64,000 nt of DNA from Phlyctochytrium arcticum (taxonomy: Eukaryota; Chytridiomycota; Chytridiomycetes; Chytridiales; Chytridiaceae), in NCBI GenBank assembly GCA_025602905.1, contig JAHLKI010000006.1, positions 62,001 through 126,000 on the forward strand. Reading direction: 5' to 3'. The number at the start of each line of letters is the position of its first letter. The first letter of the stretch is position 1. The notes under the pieces were generated by a model. The model was not told the DNA's origin and did no database searches. It worked only from the letters and a program-made list of their open reading frames with translations. Shown here one piece after another: positions 44,446 through 54,824 of the stretch. The translations under genes were made by a program, and so were the position numbers.

Positions 44446-44529
44446 TATAGAATGTTGCCAACATCTGACAGGGAGGAGGTCAACGCTGCTCTTTTATAGA
44501 CCAAAATGTGGTCAAGTCACGTGAATGCG

Positions 44530-44550
44530 GTGACATCATGATGATGTCAC
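44530..44550. promoter_or_regulatory. Short palindrome GTGACATCAT/ATGATGTCAC
   Basis: Ten-base arms around one central base in the divergent spacer between paralogue 2 and the receiver-domain gene. It contains TGACATCA, close to a bZIP/CRE-type binding site. A candidate operator for host or viral bZIP regulators. Confidence 0.4.
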
Positions 44551-44622
44551 TATGTGGTCAAGGCCCAGAACTTTTGTCAAAATTGTCACCTACCTTTTTG
44601 AATTTTGTGATATATATGATAA

Positions 44623-45045
44623 ATGATAATACTCATAGTAGATGATAATCCGATAGGACTGAGAATTTTAAAGAAAATGATCCGCAAATTGTTCCCTAAT
44701 TTAACAACTATATTATTCGAAAATGTGTCGAGTGCAATGGAATTCATATCAACTAATTATGAAGAAATATCAGTAGTATTTTGTGATATGTTTTTTCCTG
44801 ATGAAAAAAGAAGACCAATCTTGGTAACAGATGGAGTAAATCTCATTAAAATCATAAGAGGAGTGGAGAAAGACACGATGTATGAAACAAAAATAAAAAT
44901 AATAGGTTTTTCTTCGAGTCCATTTTATGAAAAAGAAGCACGTTCTGCAGGAGCCGATATGTTCTTTCATAAACCAATTACACTAGATAATGTGAAAACT
45001 GCTTTAGAGTTTTTGCAAAAAGAGGAACAATTTAATTTCCTTTAA
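44623..45045 (+). CDS. Stand-alone response-regulator receiver (REC) domain
   Basis: 140 aa, covering one CheY-like domain with nothing else. Key positions are kept: IVDDNP (acidic pair D7-D8), VVFCDMFFPD (phospho-acceptor D55), GFSSSP (Ser at the switch position, about 97), and FFHKPI (K117). In fungi such domains end multistep phosphorelays (Sln1-Ypd1-Ssk1/Skn7). A free viral REC could take phosphate from the host Ypd1-like carrier or mimic an effector domain. It lies in the accessory block between the F-box/paralogue genes and small unknown ORFs, with AT-rich composition like the element, so it is not a recent host exon. Confidence 0.85.
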   Translation: MIILIVDDNPIGLRILKKMIRKLFPNLTTILFENVSSAMEFISTNYEEISVVFCDMFFPDEKRRPILVTDGVNLIKIIRGVEKDTMYETKIKIIGFSSSPFYEKEARSAGADMFFHKPITLDNVKTALEFLQKEEQFNFL

Positions 45046-45163
45046 ATGCGTGCGAACTTCATAATATATTAGAAATGTTGGGGAAAAAAAGGGAAACTGA
45101 TGAGTAGTTGGTGAAACGCATTATCAAGAAAAGACTTTATTCTTGAGAATACAGTAAAACAAG

Positions 45164-45442
45164 ATGGTACGATTTAATAGATTTACAAACGAATGTCCGA
45201 CGGATGAGAGTGAAATCCGTGACAGAGTCGTTGAGATTTATGACAAAATTGCTTCCATTGATAAGAAGAAAGAATTTCTCAATGATTTGAGAAAACAAAT
45301 CCCAGACATGGAGGAAGACACTGTTAAATTCTTAGAAAACAGTATTATAATATCTCAAATCGAGACGAAATATAAAAGTCAATTTAAAAAAAAGGCACAA
45401 AAATATAAACGAGTTCCTGTGGACATGGACAAAGAAGACTAA
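45164..45442 (+). CDS. Small helical element protein (92 aa)
   Basis: A charged, helical protein (KEFLNDLRKQIPDMEEDTVKF) with a Lys-rich C-terminus. No domain recognised. A TAATATATTA motif lies upstream at about 45061. Confidence 0.5.
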   Translation: MVRFNRFTNECPTDESEIRDRVVEIYDKIASIDKKKEFLNDLRKQIPDMEEDTVKFLENSIIISQIETKYKSQFKKKAQKYKRVPVDMDKED

Positions 45443-45711
45443 AAACACGGAACTTTTTTATCGCAAATTGTGATATCGTATGACTCGATTCTTTGTCAAA
45501 AACAATAAGAGATTCTCATTTTTGACACCGAATTATTCCGTCGGAGCGATGTCCCTCCTTTTTGATAATATTTCTTTATGGTTAGATGCGTTATCAAGAC
45601 GCTCTATTAGAACTAAATCTCATATAAATGGTGATCGGGTCGTCCAGGTGAGTAAAAACAGTTTAAAGTCTGTGTTTAGGACTTAATCAATAATATACAT
45701 AGAATAAAAAG

Positions 45712-45903
45712 ATGCCTGTCCAACGCAAAATTCAAGGTCATACTTTGTTGAATATGACAAAGACCTGCACAACATGGAACTCCTTCACGAAAATGTGTGA
45801 GCAGATGCAGAGTGTGGATAAAGAAAAGGTTCTTATCTATGTGAAATGTACTAGTGAAAACCGGCATATCTTCAGAGAAATTGCTAGTATTTGTAGTAAT
45901 TAG
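45712..45903 (+). CDS. Small element ORF (63 aa)
   Basis: Begins MPVQRKIQGHTLLNMTK, with an AATAATATA motif about 25 nt upstream, like other element genes. Unrecognised. The ORF just before it (45480-45686) is less convincing and not called. Confidence 0.4.
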   Translation: MPVQRKIQGHTLLNMTKTCTTWNSFTKMCEQMQSVDKEKVLIYVKCTSENRHIFREIASICSN

Positions 45904-46042
45904 AACTGCCAAAAAATCGACAGACTTATAGAGACTTTGTTTTAAAGTCGGGGTATATGGGAATTTCTCGTGGTCTTCTCATCATAGCAACTGATAAAAA
46001 CCATTTACTCGATAAGTTATTGATTGAAATAGAGAAGGTGGA

Positions 46043-46549
46043 TTAAAATACTTGCAAATCTTTGCCTCCAACTTTGATATAATAATGCTTGTTGTCTTTA
46101 CTATGGTAGAGACGGTTGATCCGTTTAAATTCTTTAACTGAGGGTGTCACGCAAAGTACATAGAGGGCTGTCGGGGTTATCATTTTTTGTCCTATATAGA
46201 ATTTAATAGATAGTGTTGCGCTGAAATTGATGGGAAGGGGAAATGCCTCTGTTTTTTTGGAAATAAGATCATTATATGGTAAACGAAATTTAACAATTTC
46301 ACGACCCCTATCTTCAAATTCCAAGACAGCGTCAATATCCAAGGTATCATTTGTATGATTGTTTCGACTCATGTTTTCAAGGAATAATTGCGATAACAGA
46401 ATGAAATCAAGATCGTGTTGTACTTGGAAATATCCTTCTTCATTTGGTAAAACTCTGACTAGTTGTAGATTGCCTTGTAGTGTGTATGTATCAATTCCAT
46501 TTGGTATCTTATTTTCGGATTCCGTAGATGTATCAGATATGTCGCTCAT
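46043..46549 (-). CDS. Unrecognised element protein (168 aa), predicted beta-rich
   Basis: Starts MSDISDTSTESEN, then alternating hydrophobic strands (FQVQHDLDFILLSQLF, IVKFRLPYND, SATLSIKFYIG) and ends in HYYIKVGGKDLQVF. It lies directly downstream of the fibre gene on the same strand, so it may be a virion protein or fibre-associated. No family recognised. Confidence 0.5.
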   Translation of the reverse strand: MSDISDTSTESENKIPNGIDTYTLQGNLQLVRVLPNEEGYFQVQHDLDFILLSQLFLENMSRNNHTNDTLDIDAVLEFEDRGREIVKFRLPYNDLISKKTEAFPLPINFSATLSIKFYIGQKMITPTALYVLCVTPSVKEFKRINRLYHSKDNKHYYIKVGGKDLQVF

Positions 46550-46605
46550 TTAATTGTCTTAACATATGTCACTGTTAAAATAATTGAATCTGGAACGAGA
46601 ATAGA

Positions 46606-49600
46606 CTAGTACTCGATCATATGTAGATCTAGTCGACAATTAGCATCGAAAGACAAATTCGAGCCCGTCCAGGTCAAAGTGAAATTATGCGACCCAAGTG
46701 CGAGTCCTGATGTTATACACGATAGAGGGAAACGTACAATTTGCCCAGCATATCTCCAAAAAAGATAAAATGTTTTAACAATGTTTCCATCAACTCGAAT
46801 GGAAACATCCGCACCATAATTGTCCGAGTTTGAATATAGAGCAATAGAGCCATTGAACATTTGAGTCGATCGTGTTGTAGTGAAAGCCTTTATGAAACCG
46901 CTAGGAATGGATGTATCACCCGGCCCTGCATTGTTCCAGATAGATATAGCAACTGGTCGAGTAATTTCACCACCTTTCGGGCTATCTAGGTACAAACCTG
47001 AATCTGTTTTTATATACATCATGTTTTGGTATGGAGCGGCGGTTGAAGTATTACCAATGCCAATATAACCCGAGACAGTTGCGTTGTTATTCTCGAATTG
47101 AATCGTGGAAAAACCATCAACTTTTCTGTTCTTTATTTTAAGAACATTCCCTACGAAATTAGCCTGTATTAAATGCGATATGGTACTATTTATCCCAAAA
47201 TCAATAACGCCGTCCGTTGCCAAACTCGGCAAAGTCGGTGTCGTACCGTATAAAGTGGTAAGGTTACTTGGAACACTTGATAATCTCGTAAAATCCAAAT
47301 TCCCAACTACATCAGATGTAGACAAATCGACAGTATTCTTCAATGCCAAGTAACCAAGGGCTGGTCGGCCCACCAGCGTATTCCATTCTATATTGAGAGT
47401 CAATTTTATTTCGTCGCTATTAGAGTCTGTAATCAGAGGTTGCAATGTCGAAACATCTACTTTAGTAATTGGAAGCACCCCCGTAACAGAACTTGTAGAC
47501 AAATCAATCGTGTCAAGATTTGATAATGCCTTCAACTGGCTTTGTCTAGTTTCAATAGGAGTGAATCGATTATCTATCGCAGATTGTCGAGTATTATATG
47601 TAGAGAGCAATGTGTAGTTACTTAATGGAATTGCAGCAATTTGAGTATTGACATATTCTTGACTAGCAATTAGCTTATCTCCCGGAAGATACACACCACT
47701 AGAAGATATTTTTAACTTTTCAGATAAAGTTCCGCTCGATCCAGTTGAAGAAGAGAATACCATGGACGATCCAAAACTGTTGTCATCTAGAATGCTAATT
47801 TGCGAAGATACTTTTGTTGGAAATGGAGCGAATTTGAATGTTTGAACCGAATTGGAATCCTTTGTGAGAAGGATACTATCCACATATTTGTTGTTACTGA
47901 ATCCACCAGAAATTCCCTTGAACGATAACGTACTTGATACTGTTCCCGTTGTAGGAGAACTTTGATGAGTGGAGATTAGTGTTCCATTTACATATACTGA
48001 CAAAGTATTGTAAACAAGTTTAATAACCACATTAGTCCAATTGACTCGAGGTAAGGACAAAACAGGTATAGTTGTAGGATTTGTACCTTCGGGTGAAGTT
48101 ATGAGTGTAAAATTTGACCATGATGAGAAATAGACCATCCACCCCCCACATGTAATTTGAATACCATCATCGTTTTGACTTCCATAATTCAAACTTGAAT
48201 TAAGAGTCCAATAACGCCCTAGATTAGGGATAGTATAGGTAAGAGTACCTGAAGAACTCGTTTGTCCCCATGCTTGTAATTAAACCCATTTGTTGGTCGA
48301 GTCGTATAAAGCGTTTCCAGTTAGTACACCAGTTGGTGCGGCGGAATTGAAATTTTCATTCAATAATGTTGTCGAAGTTGTGTCAAGTCCTGAAAGCGAA
48401 AATGAATTAGTAATGGTGTTTTGTTTGGTAGCAATCGAGGCATTAATACTGTTCAAATCCGTTGTTCGAGTGAGATATGGATTTAAATCCGGAGTGTTGC
48501 TAAGGAGAGAATAATCCAGTTTTGCGGAACTTGTAATAAGTGGGTGTTTGCTTGCTAAAACAGTCGAAAGAGCTGCGTTGTTCACATATCCTAAAAGTGT
48601 TGTACTGAGGGACGAATTACTTACATACGTTGAAGCGACACTGGAACTTGTTGCATAAATACTCAAATTTGGCGTATTTGATATCAAACTGTAGTCCAAC
48701 TTCGCGGAACTTGTGATTTTCGGTTGGAAATTATTATTGATATTCGATTCTATATCAAGGCAAATAAGATTTGTTATTTCAAGTTGCTCACTTAAAGGCT
48801 CAAGCAGAGCAGAAGTAGTGGAAACAATTTTTGGTAGAATTACCTCTGTATCATACTCGCGTAATATTTGAAGATTGACCGCTTGTTGACCGTATTCATT
48901 TTGTAATCCTAACCACGAACATGGAGGAGGTTTATCGAACAAAAGCCGCGTTGTTTCACATCCAAGAACATCTGGTAGTGTCGCAATGACGACATTTGAA
49001 CCTTCTTCGAGAGAAGCGGTACCATCTTCGTTATACAAACCGTTATCATCCTCATCTTTTTCTTGTTTCCGTTCATGTCCCCAAATTCCAATGAATCCAC
49101 CTACAAGGGAGCCTCCTGTCAAAGCACCCGATAAGCCTCCTACGGCTCCTATAGCCGAACTTGCGATTCCTGTGATGCCAGCGCCACCGCCTAAAATTGA
49201 GATAACTCCACCAAGTCCTCCTAACGCTCCAGCCAATCCACCACTCGATGCTATTGTAGTGCCTGAACCAGATTTGAACGTCTCTTCTGGAGTGTCGGCG
49301 GTTTTTTGCTCTGGTGGATCTTCAGCCGTTTTCTCTTGTGTGAAAGTGTCAATGCTCGAAATGGTATACGGTCCTCCGGGGGAGCCAGCCACGATAATAC
49401 CAGTACCTGGAAGGATAGTCATAGAATTCGATATCGTTTTCCCTGCTACCGTGATCCCAGCATTCCCGGACACATACGGTTGTTCTGGTTCAGGCTCTGG
49501 TATATCGAGTGTGCATGAAATGGTTGCCCCGGTGATGCTAATATTGGTACCAGCCACATAGGCTCCGCGAATATCATTTCCAACACGTGTGACTCCATTA

Positions 49601-51156
49601 GATGCTGTGAGATTTTCTGTTATGTTTGTTGTCGAATTCATGGAGAGAGCTCCTTCTACGGTCAAATCTAGACTAACTTCATGACTACTATTCTCGTGCA
49701 AGCCGTTTACGAATGTTCGAGTATCTGTCAATATTTCATCATCGAATTCGAGATTTCCTTGTGTATGAAGATCCAGGAATACCTCATTTCCATTTCTAAG
49801 TCCAAGATTGTTAATACTTTGAACGATTAAACCAGAGGTAAGTTTACCTTCGCTATTGACTCGAATACTTTGATTATTTACAAATGCTGAAGGATTCACA
49901 CCAATATTATTGTTGAGATCCACGACAAGTGTTGCGTCGGTTCGTAGAGATATTTCTCGTCGACCATTCAAAACTCCGCTGATATCTATCGCAGAACCGC
50001 TTTGGTATAATTGTTCAACATATGAACTTGTCACTGCTTCATCACTATCGGGTGAGAAATTCTGCGATAGAATTACATGCGGAACTTCTAATCGTTGAAA
50101 TGTTTCATTAGAAACAAATGCATCGCTCCGTCTTAATGAAGAGAGCCCAGAGTCATATGGAATTTCTCCAGTACCGGTCGAGCGGAAGGCAAGTTTTCCA
50201 CCAGTTTGTTGAAAATTTTCATGGTCTACATCAAGTTTTACTATCGCTCCCTCGAGACTTTCAAGGGGGTCTCTGTAAACAGAAATTGCTCCAGCTCCTT
50301 TTAAAAGACTGTCAACATCCTTTGCATTTAGCGCTCCGTCTTTAATCTCTAAATTTCCCCCAATTTTAATCGCAAGGTGACCATCATCGTTTACAGAGAA
50401 TGGGTCATTTATGAAAAGCGTCAAACCCTCTTCCGAGACTCCAAGTGGTGCTGATAATTGAATACCTACCGTATCGTCGTCTCGATACATTGGGGCCTCG
50501 TAATTTAAATTTTTCACTTTTAGCTCTCCATCATCAATGTGGAGTGTATCTGAATCAATTTTCAAGGACAATTTATGGCTGTTGAATGCATCAAATTCGA
50601 AGGGATTGGCAATTTTCAACGATAATCCTTTTTTAAAGAGGCTTCCATCTAAGTCGAACAACCCTTCATCATCAATAAAATGTGAAGAATATCGTAAATC
50701 TATTTTGTCGTCGTCATTTATAAACGAGGGACTATCAACTGTTGGTAATTTTTCAATTATTGATAATTTTTCTTGTTCGTTAATAAATAAACATGAATCG
50801 TCAAAATTCAGAGAGACCAGGTGTTGTTCTGTCGAATACTGAAGTGGATTCTCCACATTTAAATCGACCGTCGACAATTTCCCTTGAGAAACTAGAAGAC
50901 GACTCTCATCTACCGATAATGAAAGAGTTACTTCACCGTTTTCGAGATTGGTGGACAAGGGTTCGATTGAGCTTACTTTGTTAACCTCCAATTCCCCATT
51001 TTCGTTAATAATTTTGTCTATTTGTGCCGATGCGAAACCTGTTATATTCGTTGACCCATTTCCGATGAGCCCTGCACCGGATACTTCCGGCGAGACTAGG
51101 TCGATTCTATCAAGTAAACGTCGACCAGATGATGTCCTGCTGTTAATATTTGACAT
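46606..51156 (-). CDS. Large fibre/adhesin protein with one in-frame TAA
   Basis: Start at ATG 51156 (51162 is a TTG). The first reading frame runs 958 aa to TAA at 48280-48282. The same frame continues without further stop to 46606, for about 1515 codons overall. The N-terminal 500 residues carry adenovirus-fibre-like shaft repeats (GELKVKN, DDGHLAIKIGG, GALNAKD types). Next come a Gly-rich hydrophobic stretch (49080-49260), then repeated SAKLDYSL(I/L)SNTP units, and after the TAA a laminin-G/concanavalin-like region (WTNVVIKLVYNTLSVYVNGT) and a beta-rich tip. It probably trimerises and binds host surface glycans. The TAA could be read through, a decay mutation, or an error. Confidence 0.7.
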
Positions 51157-51186
51157 TTCCAATATTACATATTAGCAAGCATTTTT

Positions 51187-51915
51187 TTATGCTGGCTTTC
51201 CAAACTTGAAAACATCATCATTTTTTGCAGCCTTTAAGTCAATGAACAAGAATGAATATGCATTTTTTGTTGCCTCCTCAGCGAGTTCAACAAATTTTTT
51301 TTCTAACAAATGACAGCGTAGCTCAGGGGCAATCTTCTCGTACTGCTTTGTATTCAATCTATAAAGTATAACATTGGTATTATTTACGCGTTGCAACGGA
51401 GTCATTTGCAAAGTATCGTGAAAGGAACATATCATGGAAATTCCAAAATGCCTTCCCCTCGAGTATATTGTATCAAGCATTTCTCGTATACCACTTGAAA
51501 CATCTTCTTCATTTTTCAATTTCTTTTTGAAATCGTTTCCATTTTGTCGGGCCAGTATTCCATAATCATCTACTACAATCAATAGATGATTGTTTTCTTT
51601 ATTTTCTTTGTAAAGTTCCTTTTGTTGCTCGAATAATGCATGAAGAACGTGATTAGAAACAAGTTGTGAAATGTATACATTCTTTTTTCTTTTCAAACTC
51701 GACCAAATTGGATCTTCAACACTCGGAGTGAAAATACAAACATTTCGGTAAGTTGAGGATAATTGCTCGATAAAGTTCACTTGACAGGTTGTTTTTCCGG
51801 AACGCGAAGATCCGACGATGGAGAGAACAAAGAATTTTTTCGGATATCCAGATGGCGTTTTATCATGAATTTTAATGTCGTCTTCCTTTGAAATGGTGAC
51901 TTTATGAATGTTCAT
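51187..51915 (-). CDS. A32/FtsK-HerA-type genome packaging ATPase
   Basis: 242 aa. Walker A GSSRSGKTT at about residues 33-41, Walker B HLLIVVDDYG, and a sensor-like SMICSFHDTLQ with conserved SRGRHFG before it. This is the DNA-translocating ATPase that fills capsids of Polintons, virophages and NCLDVs; the size is typical of Polinton-like viruses. Divergent from the penton-like gene, sharing a TTAATATATTA motif at about 51953. Confidence 0.9.
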   Translation of the reverse strand: MNIHKVTISKEDDIKIHDKTPSGYPKKFFVLSIVGSSRSGKTTCQVNFIEQLSSTYRNVCIFTPSVEDPIWSSLKRKKNVYISQLVSNHVLHALFEQQKELYKENKENNHLLIVVDDYGILARQNGNDFKKKLKNEEDVSSGIREMLDTIYSRGRHFGISMICSFHDTLQMTPLQRVNNTNVILYRLNTKQYEKIAPELRCHLLEKKFVELAEEATKNAYSFLFIDLKAAKNDDVFKFGKPA

Positions 51916-51952
51916 TTTCGAATGTAAATCTACAAATTAATTATCTTTCTTG

Positions 51953-51963
51953 TTAATATATTA
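51953..51963. promoter_or_regulatory. Palindromic TTAATATATTA between ATPase and penton genes
   Basis: It sits 38 nt from the ATPase start and 10 nt from the penton start in a 57-bp divergent spacer. Similar AT motifs (TTAATATTAA, TAATATTG, AAATATTA) precede other virion genes, so it is a candidate shared late promoter element working in both directions. Confidence 0.5.
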
Positions 51964-51972
51964 GAAAGAAAG

Positions 51973-52719
51973 ATGTATCGCGAATATATACTTAATACAG
52001 GGACTATTCTGAATAACGACACGAGCACATTTCAAATCCAGCCACCACAAACTGTATATGCATTCCGAATTGTGTCAGTCAATTTTTTACAAAACTGGGA
52101 CGCTACAAACTCAACTAATAACAAGATTCTTTTTGCTGAATCTGGAGATCCAAATCCGAGAGTAGCTATTATTCCGCAGGGAAATTACCACTCCAGTAAC
52201 ATAACTAATGCTATTGCAACTGAAATGACTTCGGTGGGCAGTCAAGCATATTCTTGTATATACAACGATGTAACTAGAAGGTTGAGTATTTCAACTAGTG
52301 GTTCAAGAGATTTCAAAATTTTGGGTGCCCAAAGAGGTTCAACAGCATCTCTCCAATTGGGTATTCTTAAAGGGCAAGAAACAGGTATGTCAAAAGACCA
52401 CATCATGGAAAATCCGTTGAATCTATCAGCCAGTCAACCTATTCTTTTGACATCACGGACTTTACAAGCGGGAAGTGGAATCGTTTATGTAGCGGGTTTG
52501 GAAAGTCAAATGAATGTTCTCGCTTGTATCACTCCAGATGCAATGAATGATGTTGTTCAATGGGTAAATCCATCTGATAACATGTTCTCATGTGGCGAAG
52601 TTTCATTATCTTCTATCGATATTCAGTTGGTTGATTCGCAATCTTTACAGCAGATTAAATTTTCAGCACCCATTGTTGCTGTGATCGGCTTTTATGACGA
52701 TGTAACAGATTTGTACTAA
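51973..52719 (+). CDS. Penton-like minor capsid protein
   Basis: 248 aa, beta-rich: MYREYILNTGTILNNDTSTF, VYAFRIVSVNFLQNWD, NYHSSNITNAIATEM, SLSSIDIQLVDSQ and IVAVIGFYDD. The start with an (N/S)TG...FxI pattern, the ITxAI helix, and the closing strands match single-jelly-roll penton proteins of Polinton-like viruses. Position between ATPase and major capsid genes supports this. It would occupy the fivefold vertices. Confidence 0.7.
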   Translation: MYREYILNTGTILNNDTSTFQIQPPQTVYAFRIVSVNFLQNWDATNSTNNKILFAESGDPNPRVAIIPQGNYHSSNITNAIATEMTSVGSQAYSCIYNDVTRRLSISTSGSRDFKILGAQRGSTASLQLGILKGQETGMSKDHIMENPLNLSASQPILLTSRTLQAGSGIVYVAGLESQMNVLACITPDAMNDVVQWVNPSDNMFSCGEVSLSSIDIQLVDSQSLQQIKFSAPIVAVIGFYDDVTDLY

Positions 52720-52749
52720 TTTTTTTTTTCTAAAATATTAATAAAACCA

Positions 52750-53238
52750 ATGGACCCAACCGAAGATATCACAAATATTCATGTTGCGAGTACAGTTTCT
52801 GAGCCTGTACTGGAAGATGTACAAGAGTCTGTACCAGCTCCAGTATCCGAAACAATACAAGTCAAAAAACCCAAAAGAGAAATGAGCCAGAAACAAAAAG
52901 ATGCCTTAGAGAAAAACCGCGCAAAACGGACTGATAGACTTCGTGCTATGAAAGAACAAAAAGCAATCGAGGATGAGGAAAAAAAAATAACGGCCGCGAA
53001 AGAATTATTAGCTGCGGAAAAGGAAAAAAAACGATTGCAAAAGGAAAGTCGCCAATCATCTGTAAGGAAAACACCAAAACAATCAGAAAAAACAGTTAAA
53101 GCAGCTGCAAAGCCTGTACAAATTTCGAAAAGGGTTCCAAGAAATGAGCCAGATGCAATTATGAAGAAAGGTTTTACAACAGTCGAATTTGATAGACAGG
53201 CGCCGCCAAATCCATTTGACATTATTTTTGGAATTTGA
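52750..53238 (+). CDS. Lys-rich coiled-coil virion protein candidate (162 aa)
   Basis: Acidic N-terminus, then a long highly charged helix (MSQKQKDALEKNRAKRTDRL) and a basic tail ending in NPFDIIFGI. Located between penton and major capsid genes with AATATTA 10 nt upstream. A role in DNA condensation or capsid-core linking is plausible from charge and position only. Confidence 0.55.
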   Translation: MDPTEDITNIHVASTVSEPVLEDVQESVPAPVSETIQVKKPKREMSQKQKDALEKNRAKRTDRLRAMKEQKAIEDEEKKITAAKELLAAEKEKKRLQKESRQSSVRKTPKQSEKTVKAAAKPVQISKRVPRNEPDAIMKKGFTTVEFDRQAPPNPFDIIFGI

Positions 53239-53273
53239 ATGGTATTTTTTTTTTTAATTTGTTAAAGTAAGAA

Positions 53274-54524
53274 ATGTCTATCGCAACATCACTACAAGGC
53301 TCTACTTTCCCCGTCGTTCCAAACTCATGGATTTACCAAAGTAAGAATTTCGGTCTGACCTCAAATGCCCTATCTGAAAACATTGTAACATGGAAACCCA
53401 TAAAATACAAATACGACTATCGAGCACCAGGCTCTGTAATAAAAATTGATGTAAATTCATCTACTTCCTTTTTACGTCCACAAAGGTCATATTTTACTTT
53501 CAAAGTGAAACATTTCAATGCGGATGGTTCAATCAATACTACCGTCGATTCCTCGCTTGTTGGTTTGATGTCTCATTTGAAATCACAAGTTATTAGAATG
53601 TCGGGAAAAACTGTTGAAGATATCGTTGATTTGCCCGAATTTCTTGCTGAATCATATACCTATGAAACTTCTAGTCGTAGAAAATATCTGCAACATTTTG
53701 CAGGTGTTGGCAACAAAGACATCTTAAAAAATAGTGACGGTTCTTTCACCGTTAAACATCATGTTCGTTCCGGAATTTTCGATAATGTCAATGGATCACC
53801 TATTCCATTGTGCTTGCTTCCGACTCATACAATGGAGCTAAACTGGTCTCTTAATGCTGCCTCCGCCGCGGTCGCAAATGCACCAGCTGGTGGGTATTTT
53901 ACCATCGAGGATCCACGATTGGTTGGTCAAATTGTAACTCCTGATGCTGCCTTTCTTTCCCATGCTTGGGAAGGTCTTGAGAAGGGTCGTGTTCTACAAA
54001 TGGATTACGTTGCACCGACAATTGTATATAATAATTGTAATGGATCAACACTCAACACGTTTAATCTCCCCGTTGCCAATTCTCGTATTGTTGGGTTAAT
54101 GGCTAGGTTCCGTGATGACAATGTTTACTCTACATCTACTGGCGATAAATCAGTTATCTCCACGCCACAAAACATGACCTCTTGGAGAATCAAATGTGAC
54201 CAGTATAATCTACCCAACGGAGAGGAATTCAAAGTAGAGGACACATTGATGGTTGGTGCTCTTTCCATGAGTGATTCAGAAACTTACGAAAGCGAGGATA
54301 TTGACTTGGATAGTTTCTTGACAAAGAATTTCACGATTCGCTTCAGTTGGCAATCTTCTGACGAAGACCAGTATTCAGCTCTTAACCTACAAGGAACCTC
54401 CAGCTCACTTCAACTCATAACAAAACACTCAAGTCCGCCCCCTAGCACTCAAGTCGCATTGGTAACAACAGTTTTTACTCATAGAACCTTATTGATAGGT
54501 AATACGGTTGATGTACAGATGTAA
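53274..54524 (+). CDS. Major capsid protein (double jelly-roll type)
   Basis: 416 aa, beta-rich, in the capsid cluster. Features shared with Polinton-like and adintovirus-like major capsid proteins: an N-terminal strand region (TWKPIKYKYDYRAPGSVIKI), FLRPQRSYFTFKVK, a loop with DLPEFLAESYTYETSSR, PIPLCLLPTHTMELNWSLN, GYFTIEDPRLVGQIV, and a final strand with FTHRTLLIGNTVDVQM. Two beta-barrels would form pseudo-hexameric capsomers. Identification rests on pattern and synteny; a profile or structure search would make it firm. Confidence 0.75.
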   Translation: MSIATSLQGSTFPVVPNSWIYQSKNFGLTSNALSENIVTWKPIKYKYDYRAPGSVIKIDVNSSTSFLRPQRSYFTFKVKHFNADGSINTTVDSSLVGLMSHLKSQVIRMSGKTVEDIVDLPEFLAESYTYETSSRRKYLQHFAGVGNKDILKNSDGSFTVKHHVRSGIFDNVNGSPIPLCLLPTHTMELNWSLNAASAAVANAPAGGYFTIEDPRLVGQIVTPDAAFLSHAWEGLEKGRVLQMDYVAPTIVYNNCNGSTLNTFNLPVANSRIVGLMARFRDDNVYSTSTGDKSVISTPQNMTSWRIKCDQYNLPNGEEFKVEDTLMVGALSMSDSETYESEDIDLDSFLTKNFTIRFSWQSSDEDQYSALNLQGTSSSLQLITKHSSPPPSTQVALVTTVFTHRTLLIGNTVDVQM

Positions 54525-54625
54525 ATTTGCGAGAGCCGGCTTTGCCCCCCATATATTCATAATCGTTAATTTTGAATAATTTTTGAAATAATTCACAATT
54601 AACAATCCTCTAGCATCCTATTCAT

Positions 54626-54784
54626 TTACTTCTTTGTTCGTCGCAAAATATATGGTAACAATTGTGGAGGCACGTGACGAAGGTCATGGCTCCCTTTTCT
54701 AGTTGTCTTTCTGACAACATGTAATGGCGGCGGTGCAAGTCCGTTTTTTATTTTTGTTCTAGTGGCTGTCTTTCTTTTGGGCAT
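54626..54784 (-). CDS. Very small basic protein (52 aa), core/mu-like candidate
   Basis: ATG at 54784, TAA at 54626. Begins MPKRKTATRTKIKNG and ends ILRRTKK; about a third of residues are Lys, Arg or His, with a PPPLH turn. Small Arg/Lys-rich proteins condense the genome in adenovirus-type virions (mu/pX) and exist in related Polinton-like viruses. It lies just downstream of the 460-aa protein on the same strand, within the virion gene cluster. Confidence 0.55.
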   Translation of the reverse strand: MPKRKTATRTKIKNGLAPPPLHVVRKTTRKGSHDLRHVPPQLLPYILRRTKK

Positions 54785-54824
54785 GTTTTCCTATCTATAA
54801 CAGACGAAAAATTTATCTTAACAT

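Noticed and set aside
45480..45686. 68-aa frame between two small element ORFs
   Set aside because: Lacks the upstream AT motif and any conserved pattern; the open frame alone is not enough.
48440..48460. tRNA B-box-like GTTCAAATCC
   Set aside because: Lies within the fibre coding sequence with no cloverleaf pairing around it; no tRNA gene was found in the window.
48986..49561. Rightward 191-aa frame opposite the fibre gene
   Set aside because: Pro/Ala-rich shadow of the Gly-rich segment on the other strand.
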